This document shows, one piece after another, positions 6,581 through 13,309 of a stretch of DNA of 13,309 nucleotides. Position 1 is the stretch's first letter; each line of letters opens with the position of its first letter. Below the pieces are notes generated by a model, which searched no databases, had not been told where the DNA came from, and was given only the letters and a program-made list of their open reading frames with translations. The position numbers were made by a program, and so were the translations under genes. The DNA is from Pseudomonadota bacterium. GTDB taxonomy: Bacteria; Pseudomonadota; Gammaproteobacteria; GCA-001735895. Where the stretch lies: assembly GCA_022545625.1 (NCBI GenBank), contig JACZQS010000019.1, forward strand, positions 1 to 13,309. Reading direction: 5' to 3'.

Positions 6581-7234
6581 ATGAAACATCGCGTTATCCA
6601 TACTAATTTAACCTTTCCAAAGGTTATGCTTTGCCTGATATTGCTTGGCATTTGCACCGTTGCGAGTGCAGCAAAAATGTATAAATGGATCGATGAAAAT
6701 GGTCATATGCGTTACGCCGATAGACTGCCTCCCAGTCAGTTAAAGAGGGAATATCAAACCCTGAACGCCCAGGGCGTAGTGGTCAGTACCAGGAAGGCCG
6801 CTAAAACAGAGGAGGAAATAAAGGCATTGAAAGATGCCGAAAAGTTATTACAGGCTAAACAGGAAATTGAAAAACGTGAACAGGAGGCACAGGGTAAACT
6901 CGACAGGGTTTTACTGCTAACTTTTAGTTCAGAAAAAGAATTGAGCCGGGTCAAAGATGATCGAATTGAAGTCCTCGACTCGGTAATCCGATTGATCTAT
7001 AAAAGCATCGCTAGCACGCAAGACAGGTTGTTGCGACTGGAAGGGGACGCTAAACGGCAATACACATCCAAGGGTCGGGAAGTGCCCGGCGGACTAGCTC
7101 AAAATATCGAAGAATCCATCCGCAAGATCGATAATCGTGAAAAACAGCTTCAGGTCAAACTGGAGGAAAAATACAAAATTCAGGGACAATTTGAAATTGA
7201 TGTAGCCCGATTTCGATTATTGCATAGCAAATAA
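6581..7234 (+). CDS. Exported DUF4124 coiled-coil protein
   Basis: The protein has 217 residues with a signal peptide of about 30 residues ending VASA-A. Directly after it comes a DUF4124 domain (PF13511), MYKWIDENGHMRYADRLPP, a short beta module found at the N-terminus of many gammaproteobacterial envelope proteins. Residues from about 75 to 217 are charged and helical, rich in E, K, Q and R with heptad-like spacing, so a long coiled coil is likely. No catalytic motif is seen. The function is unknown; a structural or scaffolding role in the periplasm is a guess. The start has no good ribosome site; a second ATG at 6626 (residue 16) would give a shorter signal peptide. A -10-like TATGAT lies at 6494-6499 with a poor -35. 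It converges on argB. Confidence 0.8.
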   Translation: MKHRVIHTNLTFPKVMLCLILLGICTVASAAKMYKWIDENGHMRYADRLPPSQLKREYQTLNAQGVVVSTRKAAKTEEEIKALKDAEKLLQAKQEIEKREQEAQGKLDRVLLLTFSSEKELSRVKDDRIEVLDSVIRLIYKSIASTQDRLLRLEGDAKRQYTSKGREVPGGLAQNIEESIRKIDNREKQLQVKLEEKYKIQGQFEIDVARFRLLHSK

Positions 7235-7246
7235 TAAACCACCCTC

Positions 7247-7263
7247 TCCCGGTTCAACCCGGA
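7247..7263. terminator. Hairpin between convergent DUF4124 gene and argB
   Basis: TCCCGGTTCAACCCGGA is a 17-nt palindrome with a single C-C mismatch (TCC/GGA and GGTT/AACC arms). It lies 13 nt after the stop of the + gene and 19 nt before the end of argB. A short AAAATTTT at about 7271-7278 follows on +. It could end transcription from the left, but the stem is short and the T-run weak. Confidence 0.35.
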
Positions 7264-7281
7264 ATCCTGGCAAAATTTTGA

Positions 7282-8151
7282 TCAGGCTTTAATTAGTGTT
7301 CCCACCCCACTGTCGGTGAGTAACTCGAGTAATACCGAATGCTTGACCCGACCATCGATAATCTGACTGGTTTTAACCCCGGACTTCACTGCATCGAGCG
7401 CGCAGTTCACTTTCGGTAACATACCACCATGGATAATACCCTGTTTGATCAGGCGGTCGGTTTCCCTGGCAGTAATTCCGGTCAATAAGTTACCCTCGGG
7501 GTCGAGTACCCCCTGGGTATTAGTCAGCAGTAACAGTTTTTCCGCACCGAGTACCGAGGCGAGTTTGGAGGCGACCAGATCGGCGTTAATATTGTAAGAA
7601 GTACCGTCTTTACCTACACCGATCGGAGCAATGACCGGTATAAAGTCATCGTCATCAAGCATTTTCACCACAGCGGGATCAATCGTATCAACTTCTCCTA
7701 CCTGCCCCAGGTCCTGGCTTTGTGCATTGGCGCTGGCCAGCTTCAATTTCCGCGCATTGATAAGCCCCCCATCCTTGCCAGTTAACCCTACCGCCCTGCC
7801 CCCGTGGGAATTGATCAGCGATACTATTTGTTTGTTAACGAGCCCACCCAGAACCATTTCGACTACATCCATAGTCTCATTGTCAGTTACCCGCATGCCT
7901 TCGATAAATTGGCTTTTCTTACCAATCTGCTCTAGTAGCTTACCAATTTGCGGCCCCCCGCCGTGGACGATGACCGGGTTCACCCCTACCTGCTTTAACA
8001 GCACTATGTCCTGTGCAAAGCTACTTTTCAGTTGTTCGTCTACCATTGCATTACCGCCAAATTTAATCACAACAGTCTTCCGATCTAGCGCCTGGATATA
8101 GGGGAGGGCTTCGATCAAAATTTCGGCGACACTGCTCTTTTTTACTGTCAT
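7282..8151 (-). CDS. argB: Acetylglutamate kinase
   Basis: ArgB phosphorylates N-acetylglutamate with ATP, the second step of arginine synthesis, in the cytosol. The protein has 289 residues. Motifs of the amino-acid kinase family are present: VVIKFGGNAM with the catalytic K30, VHGGGPQIG (62-70), GMRVTD (85-90) for the substrate, SYNINADLVA (185-194), LLLTNTQGVLD, and GGMLPKV with the second phosphate-binding lysine. The N-terminal 25 residues (EILIEALPYIQAL) form the extra helix that the arginine-inhibited hexameric enzymes of Pseudomonas and Thermotoga have and the shorter E. coli dimer lacks, so arginine feedback inhibition is likely. It lies 58 bp downstream of coaBC on the same strand. 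A 5-bp hairpin (8191-8206) sits in the gap without a U-tract, so read-through from coaBC is plausible. Confidence 0.97.
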   Translation of the reverse strand: MTVKKSSVAEILIEALPYIQALDRKTVVIKFGGNAMVDEQLKSSFAQDIVLLKQVGVNPVIVHGGGPQIGKLLEQIGKKSQFIEGMRVTDNETMDVVEMVLGGLVNKQIVSLINSHGGRAVGLTGKDGGLINARKLKLASANAQSQDLGQVGEVDTIDPAVVKMLDDDDFIPVIAPIGVGKDGTSYNINADLVASKLASVLGAEKLLLLTNTQGVLDPEGNLLTGITARETDRLIKQGIIHGGMLPKVNCALDAVKSGVKTSQIIDGRVKHSVLLELLTDSGVGTLIKA

Positions 8152-8209
8152 TTAATAGAACCTGCTATTTTACGATGCCTGGTCGACTACCGGGTAAATG
8201 AACCCGTGG

Positions 8210-9403
8210 TTAGCTAGAGGCATTATAGCGCTCAGCAACCAGATCGATCAGTTGTTTAGCGATTTCGTTTTTATCATTCAAGGTTAATAAGCGCTGTCCA
8301 TCCGGCCAGATTACAGTCAATTCGTTAGTATCGCTTTCAAAACCGGTTTGCTCGGCGGCCACCCGGTTCGCGGCAATCATATCCAGGTTTTTACGTTGTA
8401 ATTTTTCAACTGCGTGCTGCTCAAGCTTTTCCGTCTCTGCCGCAAACCCGAGAGTAAAGGGTTTGTTTTTTAGCCGCGTCACTTCGCTGACAATATCCGG
8501 GTTAGGTATTAGTTCAAGTTTGATCTTTTGCGTGGTTTTTTTAATTTTTTGAGCCGCAACCTGCTCCACCCGGTAATCGGAAACAGCCGCGCAGGCGATG
8601 AAAATATCGACCTTCGCCACCCTTTCGATAACCGCATCACGCATCTCGATCGCACTAGACACCGAAATACGCTCAACACCCGATGGCGCATCGAGATTGA
8701 CCGGGCCACTTACCAGGGTAACCCCGGCACCCGCCTGATGGGCAGCCTGCGCCAGTGCGTATCCCATCCTGCCAGTACTGCGGTTGCTGATATAACGCAC
8801 TGGATCAATCGGCTCTCGCGTTGGGCCGGCTGTGATCAGGACATTCTTGCCGTCCAGTTTTCCGGGGCTCAGATATTCAGCCACACGTTCGAATAATTCA
8901 GTCGGCTCCAGCATTCGACCCGGCCCGGTATCACCACAGGCCTGCTCGCCATCGTCAGGACCCCATATCAATACGGCCCGGCTGGCAAGTTGCTTTATAT
9001 TGTCCTGTGTCGCCCGGTTGGCATACATTTGTTGATTCATTGCCGGTGCAATAGCCACCGGTTGTTTACTCGCAAGACACAGCGTGAGCAACAGATTATC
9101 GGCATAACCGTTGCGCATCTTGGCGATAAAATCAGCCGAAGCCGGGGCCACAATCATCAGATCGGCCCAGCGTGCCAGCTCAATATGATCCATCGCCGAA
9201 TCAGCTTCGGCATCAAAAATATCGGTATAAACACGGTGACCACTCAGTGCCTGATAGGTCAGAGGCTGGACAAATTCAGTGGCCGCCTTGGTCATCACTA
9301 CACGTACCTCGGCTCCCGACTTGATTATCAGTCGAATCAATTCAGCCGATTTGTAAGCGGCAATACCACCGGTCACCCCGAGCAGAATTTTTTTCTTGAG
9401 CAT
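8210..9403 (-). CDS. coaBC: Bifunctional phosphopantothenoylcysteine synthetase/decarboxylase
   Basis: CoaBC links cysteine to 4'-phosphopantothenate using CTP (C-terminal CoaB) and then decarboxylates the product with FMN (N-terminal CoaC), on the route to coenzyme A. From this ATG it has 397 residues, close to the usual 400. The CoaC half shows VTGGIAAYKSAELIR, the active-site histidine in DHIELARWAD, PAMNQQMY and the substrate-clamp cysteine in ACGDTGPGRM. The CoaB half begins KNVLITAGPTREPIDPVRYISNRSTGRMG and carries AAVSDYRV with the lysine of QKIKK. An upstream in-frame ATG at 9412 adds MEP; I prefer 9403 because GGAA lies 4 nt before it and the product then begins MLKKKILLGVTGG as in relatives. 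A -10-like TAAAAT (9425-9420 on this strand) could alternatively give a leaderless start at 9412. It is divergent from radC. Confidence 0.96.
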   Translation of the reverse strand: MLKKKILLGVTGGIAAYKSAELIRLIIKSGAEVRVVMTKAATEFVQPLTYQALSGHRVYTDIFDAEADSAMDHIELARWADLMIVAPASADFIAKMRNGYADNLLLTLCLASKQPVAIAPAMNQQMYANRATQDNIKQLASRAVLIWGPDDGEQACGDTGPGRMLEPTELFERVAEYLSPGKLDGKNVLITAGPTREPIDPVRYISNRSTGRMGYALAQAAHQAGAGVTLVSGPVNLDAPSGVERISVSSAIEMRDAVIERVAKVDIFIACAAVSDYRVEQVAAQKIKKTTQKIKLELIPNPDIVSEVTRLKNKPFTLGFAAETEKLEQHAVEKLQRKNLDMIAANRVAAEQTGFESDTNELTVIWPDGQRLLTLNDKNEIAKQLIDLVAERYNASS

Positions 9404-9424
9404 TGGTTCCATATGGTCTATTTT
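9396..9424 (+). promoter_or_regulatory. Possible radC promoter
   Basis: TTGAGC (9396-9401) and TATTTT (9419-9424) are 17 bp apart, each matching 4 of 6 consensus bases. They would give a leader of about 35 nt for radC. The site overlaps the coaBC start region, so the two genes would compete for polymerase. The matches are modest. Confidence 0.3.
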
Positions 9425-9466
9425 AGCGCAAGTGGATAAATTTCAGAATAACGTAAAGGATTACAA

Positions 9467-10138
9467 ATGGCGATTACCGATTGGCCTAGTGATGAAAGGC
9501 CGCGCGAAAAACTACTGCTGAAAGGCGCTCCCTCCCTCTCCGATGCCGAATTGCTGGCGATATTTCTGCGGACCGGATTACCGGGTATCTCGGCTGTCGA
9601 TCTCTCTCGAGATCTACTCACCAGCTTTGGTTCATTACGCAAACTATTAACAGCATCCCGGGAAGAATTCTGCCGGCAGCGAGGACTCGGTAACGCAAAG
9701 TACGCCCTACTACAGGCGGTACTGGAGATGTCCAGTCGGCATTATTCTGAATCCTTGAAGCGCGACGATTGCCTGACCAGTCCAGCCGACACAATGGCCT
9801 ACCTTCACAGGCAGTTGCGTGATCGCCAACACGAGGTATTTGCCTGCGTGATGCTCGATAATCGCAACCGCGTGATCGCGTTTCGTGAAATGTTCCGCGG
9901 CACTATCGATGGCGCCAGCGTTTATCCAAGAGAGGTCGTAAAACAGGCATTAGCCGATAACGCGGCCGGAGTCATCCTCGCGCATAACCATCCTTCGGGT
10001 ATCGCCGAACCAAGCCAGGCAGACATTCAGATTACCGAACGCTTGAAGAAAGCCCTGGCGCTAGTCGATATCCGCGTCCTCGACCACGTCATTATCGGCG
10101 ATGAAACCACCAGTTTTTCAGAGCGGGGGCTGATTTAG
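9467..10138 (+). CDS. radC: RadC family JAB/MPN-domain protein
   Basis: The protein has 223 residues. The N-terminal part (about 1-90) has a helix-hairpin-helix-like region with LLLKGAPSLSDAELLAIFLRTG and RGLGNAKYALLQA, and the C-terminal part is the MPN/JAB domain. The zinc-type JAMM residues are present: E123 in HEVF, H173-x-H175-P-S-G in AHNHPSG, and D186 in QADIQIT. The protein was once linked to DNA repair, but this is disputed and the true function is unknown; a metallo-hydrolase is suggested by the motif. AAAGGA lies 6 nt before the ATG, one of the best ribosome sites in the window. It is divergent from coaBC, as in many gammaproteobacteria. Its stop is followed after 3 nt by a palindromic repeat shared with the convergent yicC end. 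Confidence 0.96.
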   Translation: MAITDWPSDERPREKLLLKGAPSLSDAELLAIFLRTGLPGISAVDLSRDLLTSFGSLRKLLTASREEFCRQRGLGNAKYALLQAVLEMSSRHYSESLKRDDCLTSPADTMAYLHRQLRDRQHEVFACVMLDNRNRVIAFREMFRGTIDGASVYPREVVKQALADNAAGVILAHNHPSGIAEPSQADIQITERLKKALALVDIRVLDHVIIGDETTSFSERGLI

Positions 10139-10141
10139 CGC

Positions 10142-10163
10142 ATCAAGGAGTCTGACCCCTTGA
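10142..10163 (+). repeat. 22-bp palindromic repeat, copy 2
   Basis: This is base-for-base identical to 1053-1074 in the same orientation. The TCAAGG/CCTTGA stem-loop fills nearly the whole 27-bp gap between the radC stop (ends 10138) and the yicC stop (begins 10166), so it lies at the 3' end of both messages. It may stabilise or end them. Confidence 0.75.
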
Positions 10164-10165
10164 TT

Positions 10166-11044
10166 TCATTCGATGTTTTGTATCTGCTCGCGCATCTGCT
10201 CGATTAACACTTTCAAATCGACCGACCATTGAGTCGTCAGGCTATCCTGCGACTTTGAACCGAGTGTATTGGCCTCACGATTGAGTTCCTGCATCAGAAA
10301 ATCGAGACGCCTGCCTACCGCTTCCTTGCGCTTCAGGACCTTGCCAACCTCTTTAATGTGCGTATCGATGCGGTCCAGTTCTTCGTCGACGTCGAGTTTT
10401 TGGGCCAGTATTACAAGCTCCTGCTCGAGTCGGCTGTTGTCCGCGCCTTTACTCCATGTTTTCAATTTTTCGTTCAAACTGGTTTCCCACTTTTCGCGCA
10501 TCGCCGACATCATCGCCGGTCGATGTGCCCTCAGTTGCTGCACGATATCGCCAATCTGCTGGCAGCGAGAATTGATCATTTTTTGTAGTGCCTTACCCTC
10601 GGTTTCACGGGTCTCGATCAATTGCCCAAGCGCGTTTTCAAGACTCGAAAGTGCCAGTGCGACCAGTGGCGAAAGGTCCTTTTCGCTTTCCGCTATAACG
10701 CCCGGCCAACTGAGAATTTCTGCCACCGATAGCTTACTGCCTTCATGTACTATACTTAATACTTCCTGTTCTACCTGGCGCAGCCTGCGCAAAATATCTT
10801 CGTTGAGCCTGACCTCACCGTCCCCGACCTGATTTAGTTGATAACGCAATCCAAGGTCAATCTTTCCGCGTTTCAAATACTGCGACACCAGCTTACGAAT
10901 TTCGGGTTCCAGCGATTTAAAATCGTCCGGCAACTTCAAGCCAAGCTCCAGGTAACGATGATTGACCGAGCGAATCTCCCAGGTCAGCGCGCCAGCGTCG
11001 CATGTCTCCTGTACCCGGGCAAATGCGGTCATACTCTTTAGCAC
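10166..11044 (-). CDS. yicC: YicC/YloC family endoribonuclease
   Basis: The protein has 292 residues (E. coli YicC about 287). It has the YicC N-terminal domain (PF03755: LKSMTAFAR, then WEIRSVNHRYLE, and LEPEIRKLVSQYLKRGKIDLGLRY) and the C-terminal DUF1732 (PF08340: DVDEELDRIDTHIKEV, RRLDFLMQELNREANTLGSKS, ending EQMREQIQNIE). Work on E. coli YicC and B. subtilis YloC supports a metal-dependent endoribonuclease; E. coli YicC has been linked to turnover of the small RNA RyhB. The start is GTG, chosen because MLKSMTAF aligns with E. coli MIRSMTAY; the next ATG (11032) would cut this conserved end. A -10-like TATGAT (11080-11075 on this strand) gives a leader of about 24 nt, but its -35 is poor. 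It diverges from rph, a common pairing. Confidence 0.95.
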   Translation of the reverse strand: MLKSMTAFARVQETCDAGALTWEIRSVNHRYLELGLKLPDDFKSLEPEIRKLVSQYLKRGKIDLGLRYQLNQVGDGEVRLNEDILRRLRQVEQEVLSIVHEGSKLSVAEILSWPGVIAESEKDLSPLVALALSSLENALGQLIETRETEGKALQKMINSRCQQIGDIVQQLRAHRPAMMSAMREKWETSLNEKLKTWSKGADNSRLEQELVILAQKLDVDEELDRIDTHIKEVGKVLKRKEAVGRRLDFLMQELNREANTLGSKSQDSLTTQWSVDLKVLIEQMREQIQNIE

Positions 11045-11145
11045 GAAAAAGTTCTCACTGATTGGAATGGCGGAATCATAGCCTATTTAGTCTAAGCCTG
11101 CATAAACAGCCCGGTTATCCCCAAGAGTACTACCAGGTTTAACCG

Positions 11146-11174
11146 CTGACGGCGGTGCCAATGATCAGTATAAT
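11146..11174 (+). promoter_or_regulatory. Predicted rph-rdgB promoter
   Basis: A perfect TATAAT (11169-11174) lies 17 bp after CTGACG (11146-11151, 4 of 6 to TTGACA). Transcription would begin near 11180, about 20 nt before the rph ATG. This is the best sigma70-type site I see in the window. Confidence 0.65.
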
Positions 11175-11201
11175 CCCGACTCTTTTAGCAGAGGCCTATG
11201 C

Positions 11202-11909
11202 ATGAGACCCAGCGGCAGAGCAAACGACGAATTACGCCCGATCAAGATCACACGGAATTACACTAAACATGCCGAGGGCTCGGTTTTGATCGAATGCGGC
11301 GATACCCGCATTATTTGCAATGCCACGGTGGAAAATTCAGTACCTGGTTTTTTACGGGGAAAGGGTGTGGGCTGGGTGACCGCGGAGTATGGCATGCTGC
11401 CGCGTTCTACCGGGAGCCGCATGCGCCGGGAGTCGAGCCTGGGAAAACAAGGGGGTCGGACCCTGGAAATTCAACGTTTGATCGGGCGCGCGCTGCGTGC
11501 TTCTGTCGATACCGAAATACTTGGCGAGAGAACCGTCACCATCGATTGTGATGTGATTCAGGCTGATGGTGGCACCCGGACTGCCTCAATTTCCGGCGCA
11601 TGGGTTGCCTTGTCCGATGCAATCCAGACCTTGTTAGAGCAGGGAGATCTGCAGCAATCCCCGATCGAATGCCAGATCGCTGCTGTATCAGTCGGTATCT
11701 ATGAAGGACAGGCCATACTGGACCTGGACTACGCCGAGGATAGTAATGCTAGTACCGATATGAATATTGTGATGAATAGTAATGGCGGATTTATCGAGAT
11801 ACAGGGCACCGCCGAGGGCGAATCATTTTCCGACGAGGAGCTGCATGAAATGTTGGCTCTCGCGCGAAAGGGTACAGAAGAAATTTTTGCATTACAGACA
11901 CGAGCATGA
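11202..11909 (+). CDS. rph: Ribonuclease PH
   Basis: RNase PH is a phosphate-dependent 3'-5' exoribonuclease that trims tRNA 3' ends and other RNAs; it works as a ring-shaped hexamer in the cytosol. The protein has 235 residues (E. coli intact form 238) and is uninterrupted, unlike the frameshifted rph of E. coli K-12. Motifs are MRPSGRANDELRPIKI, GDTRIICNATVE, GWVTAEYGMLPRSTGSRMRRE, GGRTLEIQRLIGRALRA and DCDVIQADGGTRTASISGA with the phosphate/metal-site residues. GAGG lies 7 nt before the ATG. The stop overlaps the rdgB start (ATGA), so they form one operon. pyrE is not downstream as it is in enterics. Confidence 0.97.
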   Translation: MRPSGRANDELRPIKITRNYTKHAEGSVLIECGDTRIICNATVENSVPGFLRGKGVGWVTAEYGMLPRSTGSRMRRESSLGKQGGRTLEIQRLIGRALRASVDTEILGERTVTIDCDVIQADGGTRTASISGAWVALSDAIQTLLEQGDLQQSPIECQIAAVSVGIYEGQAILDLDYAEDSNASTDMNIVMNSNGGFIEIQGTAEGESFSDEELHEMLALARKGTEEIFALQTRA

Positions 11910-12493
11910 AAAAACTGGTACTCGCTTCCAGCAATCCCGGCAAGTTACGTGAGCTCTCGGCACTGCTAGATGAATCCCGCTACAAGATAATTCCGCAGGC
12001 CGATTTCAACGTCCCGGAGGTTGCCGAAACCGGTACCACCTTTGTCGAAAACGCAATCATAAAAGCCCGCCATGCCGCACAATATACCGGGCTTGCGGCG
12101 CTGGCAGACGACTCGGGCATCGTCATCGACGCCTTAAACGGTGAACCAGGAGTGCACAGTGCGCGGTTTTCCGGCAGTGATGCAAGCGACGAGTCGAACA
12201 ATATCCTGCTGGTGGAAAGGTTACGCTCTGTACCCGAAGCCCAGCGTAGCGCGCGATACCAGGCAGTCATCGTATACATGCGAAACGCGGCCGACCCTTC
12301 ACCGATTATCTGCGAAGGCAGTTGGGAAGGCATAATGGTGCTTGAAGCCAAAGGCAGTGGCGGATTCGGTTACGATCCCTATTTTTACCTGCCCGATTAC
12401 GGCTGTACCAGCGCCGAACTCAGTGCCGATGAAAAAAATCGAATCAGCCACCGTGGTCAGGCGCTAAGGCTTTTACTCGAAAAATTACCTTGA
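11906..12493 (+). CDS. rdgB: RdgB/Ham1 family XTP/dITP pyrophosphatase
   Basis: RdgB hydrolyses dITP, XTP and related deaminated purine nucleotides to monophosphates, keeping them out of DNA and RNA; it is a cytosolic dimer. The protein has 195 residues (E. coli 197). It has the Ham1 motifs SSNPGKLREL (8-17), TFVENAIIKARHAA (45-58), LADDSGIVIDALNGEPGVHSAR with the catalytic aspartate at D68/D69, GSGGFGYDPYFYLP (150-163) and the C-terminal SHRGQAL (181-187). The 4-nt ATGA overlap with rph implies translational coupling. The pairing of an RNA-trimming enzyme with a nucleotide-sanitising one is common in gammaproteobacteria. A 252-bp gap containing a small ORF separates it from hemW on the same strand. 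Confidence 0.97.
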   Translation: MKKLVLASSNPGKLRELSALLDESRYKIIPQADFNVPEVAETGTTFVENAIIKARHAAQYTGLAALADDSGIVIDALNGEPGVHSARFSGSDASDESNNILLVERLRSVPEAQRSARYQAVIVYMRNAADPSPIICEGSWEGIMVLEAKGSGGFGYDPYFYLPDYGCTSAELSADEKNRISHRGQALRLLLEKLP

Positions 12494-12523
12494 CCGCATA
12501 TTGCATGAAGGCGGTAACAACTT

Positions 12524-12742
12524 ATGACTTTTATCAGTAAATTAGTATATTTAGGCATGAAAATCATGGGAATCGAAATAGTCAGTTTGTACCTGAACGA
12601 AGTCAGGAAAAATCTGGCTGCCAATCTTGATCGATCCCCCTTGATGCGTAGCTACGGCTATGCATCGGCGGGCGATCGATCAACCTTGTTTGCCATATTT
12701 CCCCTGGGCTTCCTCGTTCCCTTCATGCAATATGCGGGCTAG
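12524..12742 (+). CDS. Small protein of unknown function between rdgB and hemW
   Basis: I do not recognise this 72-codon ORF. It starts 30 nt after rdgB and its TAG ends 3 nt before the hemW ATG, filling a gap that would otherwise be empty. The N-terminus is amphipathic or hydrophobic (FISKLVYLGMKIMGIEIVSLYL). The middle is basic and polar (NEVRKNLAANLDRSPLMRS). The C-terminus (about residues 57-70, LFAIFPLGFLVPFMQYA) is hydrophobic enough to touch a membrane. AAGGCGG (12508-12514) lies 9 nt before the ATG. Codon use looks like the neighbours. hemW has no clear ribosome site of its own, which fits coupling to translation of this ORF. It may still be a chance ORF; a homologue search would decide. 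Confidence 0.5.
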   Translation: MTFISKLVYLGMKIMGIEIVSLYLNEVRKNLAANLDRSPLMRSYGYASAGDRSTLFAIFPLGFLVPFMQYAG

Positions 12743-12745
12743 CCG

Positions 12746-13309
12746 ATGATCAGACAGAATCCACCGCTCGGTCTTTATGTTCACTTGCCATGGTGCGAAA
12801 AAAAATGCCCCTACTGCGATTTTAATTCGCACCAGGCGGATCAAATACCCGAGCATGATTACATCGATGCTTTACTAAACGATCTCGAACAGGATCTGTC
12901 GTTAATCTGGGGTCGCCCGGTGGAAACAGTATTTATCGGCGGCGGTACGCCGTCTTTATTTTCCGGTGATGCCATCGACCGGCTGTTTTCGGGATTACGC
13001 GCCCTTTTGAACCTGTCCGCTAGCGCCGAGATTACCCTTGAATCAAACCCGGGTAGCGCAGATATTTCACACTTTCGAGCTTATCGCGAATCGGGTGTCA
13101 ATCGTCTCTCTATCGGCATTCAAAGTTTTAACGACGACCACTTGCGCCTGTTAGGCCGCGTGCATGACGCGAGTCTTGCCACACAGGCGTTCGAGGCGGC
13201 CCGACTGGCCGGGTTTGATAATATTAATCTCGACTTAATGTACGGGTTACCGACTCAAACCCTGCAACAGGCGGTTGACGATCTGCAACAGGCGATAACA
13301 CTGGCGCCG
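12746..13309 (+). CDS. hemW: Radical SAM family haem chaperone HemW (5' part)
   Basis: The N-terminal 188 residues are present and the frame is open to the window's last base. HemW binds haem and is thought to deliver it to respiratory enzymes; it was long mis-named as an oxygen-independent coproporphyrinogen oxidase. The start reads GLYVHLPWCEKKCPYCDFNSH and contains the radical SAM cluster C17-x3-C21-x2-C24. It is followed by VFIGGGTPSLFSG (SAM-binding GGGTP), ITLESNPG, SGVNRLSIGIQSFND and LDLMYGLPTQTL. These align closely with E. coli HemW (YggW), including the CPYCDFNSH block. The C-terminal domain, needed to separate HemW fully from HemN, is outside the window, but the spacing and rdgB linkage favour HemW. 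The ATG follows the upstream small ORF by 3 nt. Confidence 0.94.
   Translation, partial: MIRQNPPLGLYVHLPWCEKKCPYCDFNSHQADQIPEHDYIDALLNDLEQDLSLIWGRPVETVFIGGGTPSLFSGDAIDRLFSGLRALLNLSASAEITLESNPGSADISHFRAYRESGVNRLSIGIQSFNDDHLRLLGRVHDASLATQAFEAARLAGFDNINLDLMYGLPTQTLQQAVDDLQQAITLAP

Noticed and set aside
7631..8101. 156-codon open frame on + opposite argB
   Set aside because: It is fully antisense to a clear argB, rich in S, P and T as reverse-strand shadows are, with no recognisable domain.
8191..8206. CGGGT-N6-ACCCG hairpin between coaBC and argB
   Set aside because: It has no U-tract on the - strand and a short stem; co-transcription of coaBC and argB remains the simpler reading.
8990..9439. 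149-codon open frame on + opposite coaBC running towards radC
   Set aside because: It is antisense to conserved CoaC codons, has no domain, and overlaps the radC promoter region.
10269..10832. 187-codon open frame on + opposite yicC
   Set aside because: It is a serine-rich shadow of the YicC coding strand with no motif.

Overview
The window looks like chromosomal housekeeping DNA of a gammaproteobacterium. I infer this from the gene set and neighbour pairs: hemL, an AmpG-type permease, a Crc/ExoIII-type nuclease divergent from pyrE, argB, coaBC divergent from radC, yicC divergent from rph, and rph-rdgB followed by hemW. As I recall it, Pseudomonas has many of the same genes in one neighbourhood (radC, coaBC, dut, algC, argB, pyrE, crc, rph, yicC). 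Here they are rearranged, and dut and algC are absent between coaBC and argB. Base composition looks even throughout. There is no tRNA, rRNA, CRISPR array, transposase or phage gene.

Left part (1-2480): the 3' end of a LON substrate-binding-domain protein and a secreted chalcone-isomerase-like protein, both on +. They face hemL (5-aminolevulinate synthesis) on -. The 165-bp gap between the convergent genes holds three successive inverted repeats, one of which recurs at 10142. A 15-bp palindrome lies just upstream of hemL.

Middle (2600-8150): an ExoIII/Crc-like nuclease and an AmpG-like muropeptide permease form a coupled - strand pair. The nuclease diverges from pyrE across a very short gap, and pyrE looks leaderless. 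Two exported proteins follow on +: a DUF1223 thioredoxin-fold protein and a DUF4124 coiled-coil protein. They converge on argB.

Right part (8200-13309): coaBC (coenzyme A synthesis) sits upstream of argB on -. radC (+) diverges from coaBC and converges on yicC (-), and a copy of the palindromic repeat fills that junction. yicC and rph diverge from a shared regulatory region that holds a good sigma70-type promoter for rph. rph and rdgB overlap by 4 nt. An unrecognised 72-codon ORF follows, and then hemW, which starts 4 nt after that ORF's stop and runs off the window.

I see no obvious new multi-gene system. The points most worth checking are the Crc-position nuclease with an intact active site, the apparently leaderless pyrE, the repeat family at convergent gene ends, and the small ORF between rdgB and hemW.
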